The notes beneath the pieces are model-generated. The model ran no database searches. It saw only the letters and a program-made list of their open reading frames with translations, and was not told the DNA's origin. DNA of 64,000 nucleotides from Yamadazyma tenuis. Its lineage: Eukaryota > Ascomycota > Pichiomycetes > Serinales > Debaryomycetaceae. The position numbers and the translations under genes were made by a program. The stretch spans positions 1,054,001-1,118,000 of the forward strand of contig NC_089462.1 of NCBI RefSeq assembly GCF_029203305.1, given 5' to 3'. Position 1 is the first letter of the stretch. Each line of letters opens with the position of its first letter. Of this stretch, positions 54,201 to 62,682 are shown one piece after another.

Positions 54201-56294
54201 ATGTCCAAATTCCTTAACCCCTATGGGCCCCGTCCCTGGTTTCATGTATCACGAATACGATACATTCTGTCTACATCATCGACTCCCATTAAGCTTCGAG
54301 ACTACCAAATAAAAGCCATTGATGCAGTCAAACTGGCCATCCAACGAGGTGTGAGAAGACCAGCATTTGTGATGGCTACAGGTGGAGGAAAAACTATGGT
54401 ATTCTCTCATTTAATCCCACAACTTCCACAAATGGATCCCCAAAGAGGCAATAAAGTCCTTGTTCTCGCCCACACAGAAGAATTGATCAAGCAGGCTGCT
54501 GAAACCATCGCTCGAATCAACCCAAGCTTAAAGATAGAAGTAGACATGAGACACATGAAACCCACGTTTGAGGGCGACATCATTGTCGGATCTGTGCCGA
54601 CGTTGGTGAGGACTGTGAGGCTCAACAAGTACAATCCAAAGGACTTTAAAGCCATTGTTTTGGATGAGTGTCACCACGCATCTGCTTCTTCATGGTCCAA
54701 AATTCTCAAGTATTTCAACGCTGATACACCTCAGCTGGAAGTAATTGTGATCGGGTGCACAGCAACTTTGGAGAGAAGCGATGGAAAGTCGCTTGGAGAG
54801 GTGTTTGATGAGATTGTGTTTGAACGGAGTTTGTTGACAATGGTGAAGAATAAAGAGTTAGTCGATGTGAAATTCTCCAGCTTGAAAGTGGACATAGATT
54901 TGTCTTCTGTTCCAACCAAGAACTCTGATTACGAAACAGTGAGTCTTTCGAACCTTATTAACAGTACCGAAACCAATCTTTTGGTGGCCCTTTCCTATAG
55001 GAAATTGCGAGAAGAGTATGGGTTTCGCTCCACATTGATGTTTTGTGTGGACATTAACCATTGTAAGACCCTTTGTGGGGTGTTGCAAAGAAGTGGAATT
55101 AATGCTCAGTATGTCACTGGGGACACTGTCAAGCATGAAAGAAGGACTATTATTGAGGACTTCAAGAATGGTAAGATTGACGTTCTTTGCAATGTTCTTG
55201 TATTCACTGAAGGAACAGATATACCTAACATTGACTCATTATTTTTGGTTCGGCCCACAAAATCAAGGCCGTTACTTGTTCAAATGATTGGCAGAGGATT
55301 ACGATTACATGGGAATAAGACCCATTGTCATGTGGTAGATATAGCTGGAACAAGAGGAACGGGAATTCAATCTGTACCAACTCTATTTTCGTTACCGTCA
55401 GATTTCAAGATTCATGGAAAATCATACCAGGAGCTACAGAAGGAAGGTGAAGAGTATACTCTTGCACAAAAAGAGTTAGAGAAACAAGAACAACTTGAAA
55501 ATGAAAAACTAAGATTGTTGGATGAGCAGGCTACCTACAGCAAGATGGTCCAGCTCAATAATCTAGAAAACAAGTTAGATTTGGAGTTTCTAACAGTTGA
55601 TGGATTTTTGGCGTTGGAGTCCAAAGACATGCAAGACTTTAAGGAATTCAAACAAATACATTCGACTCTTGCGTCTCATTCCCTCGATTGGATCAGACTC
55701 GAATACAATATCTGGGGCCACCAGATTGATGAGCACTTCTTCTTGTTGGAACGAATAAATTTGGAGCATGAGAACACTCTTTTCAAGTTATGGGCCACTG
55801 GGTTCACTAGCTTGCAACACAGAGTTGCCAGCAATTATAAATGTGGAAAATTCACCACCAAAACTGAAGTTATAAGTTCATATAACTTAGATACGGTTTT
55901 GGCAAAAGCCTCAGTTCTAAGGAATGAAATTCAGACCACCTTTGGACGTCTCCGTGATTCCAGTCCCTTGACTGCAAAACAAAGTAATTATTTGGAATCT
56001 AAACTTGGTATTAAACTTAAACAGTACTATGATAATTCCCCAGAATTACAAGGTAAACTTAAGGAAGAAATATCTAAGCTCACCAGACGGAAAGCTGCAA
56101 ACCTCATATTTGCCCAGAAGTATTCGTCTAAAGCACTTTTTGTGGGATGGGAGCTTCAAAAGATGTTGGGCTCAAACAAACGCACAAGAAAAACTATTAA
56201 AAAGATAGTGAAAAGTGAAACTCTAGCCTCCAAACATCTTCCCAACATATCCAATATAACCCCCTTGCATATTTTCCAACACACATCGATATAA
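54201..56294 (+). CDS. IRC3: Mitochondrial DNA helicase Irc3
   Basis: Irc3 is an SF2 helicase that maintains mitochondrial DNA. The 697-aa protein has a basic, Arg/Tyr-rich N-terminus suited to mitochondrial import (RPWFHVSRIRYIL). Complete SF2 motifs follow: RDYQIKAIDAV (Q-like), MATGGGKTMV (I), AHTEEL (Ia), LDECHHA (II), GCTATLERSDG (III) and QMIGRGLRLHG (VI). The C-terminal 250 residues, after KEGEEYTLAQKELEKQE, match the family's accessory domain in placement. At only 69 bp after POL12 its promoter is compact or lies within POL12. Confidence 0.93.
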   Translation: MSKFLNPYGPRPWFHVSRIRYILSTSSTPIKLRDYQIKAIDAVKLAIQRGVRRPAFVMATGGGKTMVFSHLIPQLPQMDPQRGNKVLVLAHTEELIKQAAETIARINPSLKIEVDMRHMKPTFEGDIIVGSVPTLVRTVRLNKYNPKDFKAIVLDECHHASASSWSKILKYFNADTPQLEVIVIGCTATLERSDGKSLGEVFDEIVFERSLLTMVKNKELVDVKFSSLKVDIDLSSVPTKNSDYETVSLSNLINSTETNLLVALSYRKLREEYGFRSTLMFCVDINHCKTLCGVLQRSGINAQYVTGDTVKHERRTIIEDFKNGKIDVLCNVLVFTEGTDIPNIDSLFLVRPTKSRPLLVQMIGRGLRLHGNKTHCHVVDIAGTRGTGIQSVPTLFSLPSDFKIHGKSYQELQKEGEEYTLAQKELEKQEQLENEKLRLLDEQATYSKMVQLNNLENKLDLEFLTVDGFLALESKDMQDFKEFKQIHSTLASHSLDWIRLEYNIWGHQIDEHFFLLERINLEHENTLFKLWATGFTSLQHRVASNYKCGKFTTKTEVISSYNLDTVLAKASVLRNEIQTTFGRLRDSSPLTAKQSNYLESKLGIKLKQYYDNSPELQGKLKEEISKLTRRKAANLIFAQKYSSKALFVGWELQKMLGSNKRTRKTIKKIVKSETLASKHLPNISNITPLHIFQHTSI

Positions 56295-56365
56295 CTAATC
56301 TATATAGCATTTCCAATTACACATACTACATAACGATTCAAACACGTACGGGTTTGCAACTCATT

Positions 56366-56371
56366 GCGCGA
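56366..56371 (+). promoter_or_regulatory. GCGCGA element upstream of GPI8
   Basis: CGCG-core hexamer about 66 bp upstream of the GPI8 ATG. It is one of the recurring elements. Confidence 0.35.
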
Positions 56372-56436
56372 GTTTGCACCAAAAACATTACACGAAAACT
56401 AATTGATCGAGCACATCCACGAAGTTTAAAACCATC

Positions 56437-57609
56437 ATGAGAGTATTCCACCGTCTCCTTGTGATGCTCGGGTTGTTTCTGTGTATTATAGGCTTGGATA
56501 CTGATTTCATAGATGAAGAAAAAGCTCAAAAAGTCATCAGTGAATCGGGACATACCAACAATTGGGCGGTTTTGGTTTCCACATCAAGATTCTGGTTTAA
56601 TTACAGACACATAGCTAATGTGTTGAGTCTTTACAGAACTGTGAAGAGGATGGGTATTCCTGACTCCCAAATCATATTGATGTTGGCCGACGACATTGCC
56701 TGTAATCCTCGGAATGCAGCTCCAGGTACTGTGTTCAATAATATGAACCAAGCAATCGACTTGTATGGGGACCTGATCGAGGTTGATTACCGAGGTTATG
56801 ATGTGACCGTGGAGAACTTCATCCGTTTATTGACCGATCGGTGGGATAAAGATCATCCCAGAACCAAGAGGTTGTTGACAGACGAAAACTCCAATATCTT
56901 CATTTATATGACTGGGCATGGGGGCAATGAGTTTTTGAAGTTTCAGGATGCCGAAGAAATTGGCTCTTATGACATTGCCGATGCTTTTGCTCAGATGCAT
57001 GAAATGAAGCGGTACAATGAAATATTCTTCATGATCGACACTTGTCAAGCGAACTCCATGTACGAAAGATTTTATTCGCCAAACATCTTGGCAGTTGGCT
57101 CATCCAAGATTGACCAGTCATCATACTCCCACCACTCCGACTTAGAAATCGGTGTGGCTGTTATCGACAGATTCACGTACTACACCTTGGACTTTTTGGA
57201 AAACATTGAACAAAGCTCGGATGCTACAATAGAGGACCTATTTGATATTTACACATTTGAGAATATCCACTCGGACCCAGGATTCAGAACAGACTTGTTC
57301 AAAAGAGATATCAGCACTGTCAAATTGACTGACTTTTTTGGTAATGTTCAGAAAGTTATCGTTGACAATGTGGAAAGTGACATTCTTTACTCAGCAAATC
57401 ACGATAAAAGTGGAAATCGTATTGTGCTACCAGCCAAAGAACAACAGAAGAATAGCACAGAAAAACTCCTCAAAAGAGCTAATATTGACCAAATCAGCTA
57501 CCTCAAAGAAACCAAGTCTACCCTAGTCGACCTCACTCCCATACAAGCGAGGCTTGTTGCAATTTCTGGATTTGTGGCTATTTTAGGTTTGTGGTTAATT
57601 GCAAAATAG
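56437..57609 (+). CDS. GPI8: GPI transamidase catalytic subunit
   Basis: Gpi8 cleaves the C-terminal signal of precursors and attaches the GPI anchor in the ER lumen. The 390-aa protein has a signal peptide (LLVMLGLFLCIIGL, 7-20). The C13 (legumain-like) protease domain carries the catalytic His161 in MTGHGGNEF and Cys203 in MIDTCQANSMYE. WAVLVSTSRFWFNYRHIANV and DDIACNPRN are typical of the family. A C-terminal membrane segment (LVAISGFVAILGLWLIAK) ends the protein. All hallmarks are intact. It acts with Gaa1, Gpi16, Gpi17 and Gab1. Confidence 0.97.
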   Translation: MRVFHRLLVMLGLFLCIIGLDTDFIDEEKAQKVISESGHTNNWAVLVSTSRFWFNYRHIANVLSLYRTVKRMGIPDSQIILMLADDIACNPRNAAPGTVFNNMNQAIDLYGDLIEVDYRGYDVTVENFIRLLTDRWDKDHPRTKRLLTDENSNIFIYMTGHGGNEFLKFQDAEEIGSYDIADAFAQMHEMKRYNEIFFMIDTCQANSMYERFYSPNILAVGSSKIDQSSYSHHSDLEIGVAVIDRFTYYTLDFLENIEQSSDATIEDLFDIYTFENIHSDPGFRTDLFKRDISTVKLTDFFGNVQKVIVDNVESDILYSANHDKSGNRIVLPAKEQQKNSTEKLLKRANIDQISYLKETKSTLVDLTPIQARLVAISGFVAILGLWLIAK

Positions 57610-58090
57610 TTATGGCATAATGAATGGACATTTTTATTATATAATATGCGATTTTCACCAATTGTAGGCGTGATATAATTTCTGTACTATTCGAATTTTC
57701 CAAGAATTAAGCATTTTTTCTGATTTTGTCTTTAAAGTTGCATTGATCACTTTATGACAATGCATCTAGCTATAGGTTAAGTACTATTAGTTATATGCGT
57801 CACATCCATGTTTTTTGCAGCCACCTTATTTCGAACCAAGGAATTCTGCAAGCCTACGACTTAAGAAGAGGGAACTAACAAAGCTCATCCCGAAATCTTG
57901 TCTTTCATGTCCAACAATAGACTTGCTAACCTTCAGTCTATCCAAAACGTCTCTCAATTGTGAATCTCAGCTTGTCTTCTCTCTGAACTACGATGAAATG
58001 AACGCGACGATGTTTGTTTATTTTCGCGCTTAAGCAAAATACTCATATTTAGCATCTGTATAAAGAATACATCCTTTATTTCCAACTCAA
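57610..58090. other. Intergenic region, STU1 promoter
   Basis: This 481-bp gap holds two CGCG cores (58002-58007 ACGCGA and 58024-58029 TCGCGC) 62-89 bp before STU1. A TTCGAA-containing fragment near 57830 was tested as a tRNA T-arm and does not pair well. No gene was called. Confidence 0.55.
58024..58029 (+). promoter_or_regulatory. TCGCGC promoter element of STU1
   Basis: CGCG-core hexamer 62-67 bp upstream of the STU1 ATG, with a second core (ACGCGA) 22 bp further up. The sequence CGCGCTTAA matches the elements at 17753 and 18680. Confidence 0.4.
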
Positions 58091-61000
58091 ATGGCAGACA
58101 GACAAAGAAATGCATCTTCTTTGGAGCACTCTACGAGGTTCTTCCAAATGGTAGCATCATCTGATGTCAAAACTTCTGTCAAAATTGAGTATTTAAATGA
58201 TCTCAGATTAAAAATCAGAGAATCGAAAGGAGATAAAAACTCACCCATTTTGAGTGTCAGAGCCATTACGAACTACATTCAAGGTTTACAGATCCTAGAT
58301 GATATGGATAACATGGAACTTGCTAGAACAAGCTTCAGAACCTTGAGTGACCTCTTAAAGTACGCTGCCATAGGAGGAAAAATCACTAAGGAACATGCTA
58401 GATCTGTTTTCCCAATCCTTATAAGCCGACTTGGAGACCACGATAGCAAAATTCTGGCATCAGCCGAGAAAAGGCTTGATGATATCTGGCTCATCAACAA
58501 TAAAGAAGTACAACATGGATTTGAACATATAGCATTTCCTCATCGCAACCCTGATGTGGTGATCAAATCTTTGTCTTGGTTATTGGAAAGAGCTAATGAG
58601 TACATTCAATTTAATTTGGAACGATTAATATTAAGCATTGTGAAAGCAATCAACGACAACTACCATCAGTCACGGATGAATGTTGTAAATGCATTTTTGG
58701 AATTCCTTGCCACATATTTCATGTCCCATAATGATCCAGCATCTCATAAACTTGCGGTCAAAGAGGTATATTCAACCAAAGTCGAAGATTACGTGAGAGA
58801 CAGCATTTTGAACGCCATAAACAAAAATCCAAGCACTGTATCAAGAAGCAGAGCTCCAGTTTTAAAAGCCCTGGATGAAATGCAGTCTTATGGGTTCGAG
58901 TCGTCCAAAAAATCCCCGAAAAAGTCAACAGGAGACATTCAGAGCGAATTAAGGTCCCCTTTTGAAGTACAAAGCCATCACTCCATAGCCCCATCAGAAG
59001 ACGCCAATGAAAGTATTTCAGAAGCCCTGGAGCTGGAATCTGACCTTCAAGCTTTTACAAGTAGATTGGATAGTTATGGCTTCGATGATTCTATTCACAC
59101 CTCCGACACATATACTGTTGATGATTTACATCGTTTGTCACGCGATCTTCTTCCAGTATTCGAAGGTAATGAAACTGAGAACAATTGGCAGATAAGAGAA
59201 AGGAATATCATGAAGATTAGAATGGTTCTTCGAAGTAACGTTATAGGTGAATTCCCTGAGGAGTTTAAATCGCTTTTACAACGATTTAATGAAGCCATTC
59301 GTAAAGCTCTTTTGTCCTTGAGGACTACTTTATCCAGCAATGCTTGTCAGTTAATCAAAGAATCAGCCATGGTATTGAAAGAGTCGTTTGACTCTCTTGT
59401 CGACACATTCTTACCGGCATTGATACAAGTTTGCTCTTCAAACAAGACTATTTCCACCAAGAATTCTCATACTGCTATATGTGCTATAATTATGAGTTGT
59501 TCATACTCTGCAAGGTTTATCAGCAAAATCGATACTTGGGCAGCGGATAAGAACATTAATCTTCGTGCTTTCACATGTTCTTGGTTACACATTGTTTTCC
59601 TCAGATTCCACGATTTCCCTAACTTCTGCATCCAACCAGCATCTCAAAATCCCGCCAGAATAACCTCAGTGAGTAAGACTCTTGGAAAGTTATTGGCAGA
59701 CTCTAATGGAACTGTCAGACAAGCTGCCAGAGAGGCATTCTGGTCATTTGTGAAATACACCCCTGATGTAGCTGAATCAATCTTTTCAAAATTGGACTCC
59801 AATGTCTCTAAAGGCATAGAGAGGGCTGCTCCTTCCAACATAGGCTCGTTGAGCGACATTTTTGAAACTTCAAAAGAAGTAAGAGGAACAAATAGATCTA
59901 AAGGGCAACCAGCTACAAAAATAAGCTCAAGGATATCTATGCCATCAAGACCAGCCTCAAAAAGTGTGTTCAGACAAGCAGCAAAGCCACTTCCAACTGT
60001 AGTGAAACTGATAATCAGTCGCCCGGCGACTCCAAACGTTATTTCAAACATTGTTCAATCTAGAGCTCCTTCAAGACTATCAGCGCAGACAAGCCTTCCC
60101 AAACGTCTAGGAGGGTCCCTAGTTAGTGACGAGAATTCAAAACGTGGGATAAGTAAACTTGAACGGTCCAACTCAAGAAATCAACCTAACCAAGTTTTCC
60201 ATTCTCTGTCCAATGTCAAGGCTGATTATTCAAAACCGGAAAGGACTAGCAGTCTTAAAAAGGTTGATGCGCCAGTCAAATCCAAGAAGAACGCTGTCAT
60301 CTCAACAAATGGGCCTTCGAGTGAACATTCTAATGCAGTTGTGAAGCCTATTTCTGCTTCTATTCCCACTAATACTCCTGCTTCGATCTCAATTTCGTCT
60401 AAAGAATCTCCTCATAAACAGGTCAACCCTGTTTCTACGTCAGTGTCAAGAGTCCTTGATGACAGGTTACCATCTTTGGAATTCCCATTGGTTTACCAGT
60501 TGGCTTCATCTGATATCACAGTCATAAGAACAGGAATCGATACTTTGAAGTATGCCCTCAAATTCAATGAGACTGCAGAAATACCAAAGAATATCAATAT
60601 AATATTGTCCAAGCTATCTCGCTCACACAATGAAATGTTGAAACCCTTATTCAATTATGTTGCATTAAGCAAGATATTGCCTGTATTCAATTTGGATGAT
60701 ATGTTACGAGTTTATTTCACTCTTTTTGAAGACGTTTCAGAAAGCTTCGTTGACGAATTGAAAAGTAACTTCGATTCTGACAAGATTTACAAGGCAATTG
60801 ACTTGGTACTAATCAATTGTTTGAATTGCAAAAAACTACTCCACAGTGATCCCCTATTTGGAGAGCAAGTGTCTATTTATAAACCAGTCATCATTAAGCT
60901 GATCATCAAATTTTTGAGTATAGATATAAATGAAGCTTCCAGCGACCTGAACTTCCCAATTATTTCAAACAGTGTTTTCCATCTTATCAATCACATTTCC

Positions 61001-62539
61001 TACGAGTCGTTTGATGATTATTTTGAATTATTGACCAAAGTTTATTCCCTTAACTCGCTGACATTCAAGATGACATTAAATTATTTTGAGTCTGACTATA
61101 AGTCTGATATTATCGAACTCATTCAGCGTATTGACAACAAGGAGGACGTCGAGATGAGTTCTGAAAATGACGATAGCGATGATATCAACCTTGATGATTT
61201 GATTGGACAAGGGGAAAACCATACACTGAGTGATAGTATGAATATGCATGAGGTAATTGCAATCAATGATCTCAACATCGGTACAAGAAATAATTCACAA
61301 GAACAGGAAGAAATCAGAGTCTCAGACAGTTCCAGCAGCGAGGGATCAGACAAACTTCAAGAAGAAGATGCTCATATAATGTCTGAAAGCAAGGGAATTC
61401 AACTTGACACGGAAGCTGTGGCCAATGCCCAGAATGCGTTCAGTCTTGGGTTGTCTACTGATGGCAAAAGTAAGGTAGTTTCTGTATCTGAAGAAGACAA
61501 TGTGTTTCTAGACCGCCAGTCTTCAAGCAGAAATGAGATAGCTGAAGAGTTTTCTCAAATTGACATTCGTGATCGGTCATCGTTTGAAATAAAGGATCCA
61601 TTTCAAACGCTAGTCGAAAAGGTTGATCCGTTAAAAGCTAGAGCTGAGAGGAACAAACAAATTAACATATACGAGGATTCAGTCCACGAGAGCAAAGAAA
61701 ATAGGGCATCGTCTACTGACTGCTCCCCTCGAAAGCATGTCGATGAAGTGTATGACTATTCTGAGTTGAACTGGTTCAACTTCCAGCTAGCTCATAATTC
61801 GGAGAGATTTAAAAGTGATGTCAATAGAAGTGAGTTTGAAAATTTAACCACTCGTTTAGGTGATAAAATGATCAATAACGATGAAGTATTACGATTGATA
61901 AATTATCTTCAAAGTAGCATTGATTTTGATATGGAGTTTGCCAATTACTTTTACAAAGAAGGTAGCAAGAAATTGGAAGCCAACTTATGGAAGCTCTTTG
62001 AGAAGTTTAGCGTTTTGAACAAATCTCAGATTTCTAATGGTTTGATAATTGCCAAGCAGCTCTTGATCACTCGTATGAAGATTGACCTCAAGAAATTAAT
62101 TCACACTTTAGTGAAACTAGGGGATATTGAAGATGAAAGCATTGTTGAGTTTGGATACGCCATAAGCGAAATCTTTGAAGAGGTGTTGAGGTGTAAGTAT
62201 CCTTCGGAAGATATTCTCGATGTATTGATGGAAGCCACTGGACATTTGAATGTTGAACACCCCAAAAATAAGATCGTCATGGGGTTTGATCTTTTGTTGA
62301 AGTTCTTGATACACTACCCATTAATTGGCCAAAAAAGTGGTCAGAAAATGGCCATATTCTGTAATACCACCTTATATCCATTACTTAGCCATCAAGATAT
62401 CGAGGTCAGGCGGATCACGGTACTCAATTACGGAAAGATCTTGAAAAGCTTGCAAGGCGCCAATCTTGACACCAAAATGATCCAAGAGAGCCTCAGTGGC
62501 TCCCAGAAAAAGCTCATCGAATATTACAGTAAAACTTAG
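58091..62539 (+). CDS. STU1: CLASP microtubule-stabilising protein Stu1
   Basis: Stu1 is the yeast CLASP, acting at kinetochores and the spindle midzone. At 1482 aa it has the usual length. TOG-like helical repeats are seen at about 1-230. The CLASP-N domain lies at about 355-590: WQIRERNIMKIRMVLRSNVI, LSLRTTLSSNACQLIKESAM, HTAICAIIMSCSYSARFISK and GTVRQAAREAFWSFVKYTP. A basic Ser/Pro/Arg-rich linker (about 600-770) suits microtubule binding. A second helical array follows, then an acidic Ser-rich stretch and a C-terminal helical domain. It converges on the STE12-type gene over 143 bp. Confidence 0.92.
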   Translation: MADRQRNASSLEHSTRFFQMVASSDVKTSVKIEYLNDLRLKIRESKGDKNSPILSVRAITNYIQGLQILDDMDNMELARTSFRTLSDLLKYAAIGGKITKEHARSVFPILISRLGDHDSKILASAEKRLDDIWLINNKEVQHGFEHIAFPHRNPDVVIKSLSWLLERANEYIQFNLERLILSIVKAINDNYHQSRMNVVNAFLEFLATYFMSHNDPASHKLAVKEVYSTKVEDYVRDSILNAINKNPSTVSRSRAPVLKALDEMQSYGFESSKKSPKKSTGDIQSELRSPFEVQSHHSIAPSEDANESISEALELESDLQAFTSRLDSYGFDDSIHTSDTYTVDDLHRLSRDLLPVFEGNETENNWQIRERNIMKIRMVLRSNVIGEFPEEFKSLLQRFNEAIRKALLSLRTTLSSNACQLIKESAMVLKESFDSLVDTFLPALIQVCSSNKTISTKNSHTAICAIIMSCSYSARFISKIDTWAADKNINLRAFTCSWLHIVFLRFHDFPNFCIQPASQNPARITSVSKTLGKLLADSNGTVRQAAREAFWSFVKYTPDVAESIFSKLDSNVSKGIERAAPSNIGSLSDIFETSKEVRGTNRSKGQPATKISSRISMPSRPASKSVFRQAAKPLPTVVKLIISRPATPNVISNIVQSRAPSRLSAQTSLPKRLGGSLVSDENSKRGISKLERSNSRNQPNQVFHSLSNVKADYSKPERTSSLKKVDAPVKSKKNAVISTNGPSSEHSNAVVKPISASIPTNTPASISISSKESPHKQVNPVSTSVSRVLDDRLPSLEFPLVYQLASSDITVIRTGIDTLKYALKFNETAEIPKNINIILSKLSRSHNEMLKPLFNYVALSKILPVFNLDDMLRVYFTLFEDVSESFVDELKSNFDSDKIYKAIDLVLINCLNCKKLLHSDPLFGEQVSIYKPVIIKLIIKFLSIDINEASSDLNFPIISNSVFHLINHISYESFDDYFELLTKVYSLNSLTFKMTLNYFESDYKSDIIELIQRIDNKEDVEMSSENDDSDDINLDDLIGQGENHTLSDSMNMHEVIAINDLNIGTRNNSQEQEEIRVSDSSSSEGSDKLQEEDAHIMSESKGIQLDTEAVANAQNAFSLGLSTDGKSKVVSVSEEDNVFLDRQSSSRNEIAEEFSQIDIRDRSSFEIKDPFQTLVEKVDPLKARAERNKQINIYEDSVHESKENRASSTDCSPRKHVDEVYDYSELNWFNFQLAHNSERFKSDVNRSEFENLTTRLGDKMINNDEVLRLINYLQSSIDFDMEFANYFYKEGSKKLEANLWKLFEKFSVLNKSQISNGLIIAKQLLITRMKIDLKKLIHTLVKLGDIEDESIVEFGYAISEIFEEVLRCKYPSEDILDVLMEATGHLNVEHPKNKIVMGFDLLLKFLIHYPLIGQKSGQKMAIFCNTTLYPLLSHQDIEVRRITVLNYGKILKSLQGANLDTKMIQESLSGSQKKLIEYYSKT

Positions 62540-62682
62540 CATAGCATAATCGTAAAATTTGAATAAATAAGATAAGAAAACACACACGATAGAAATAAAA
62601 CGTAGAATTACAAAATGCAGATATAGTTACAGACTGGTGATCCGAATACTCTGGGAGTTTCTGCAAGCAGTTAGAGTTAGAG

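Noticed and set aside
57800..57870. TTCGAA-containing segment that might be a minus-strand tRNA T arm
   Set aside because: Only a partial hairpin forms, and the acceptor and D arms are missing.
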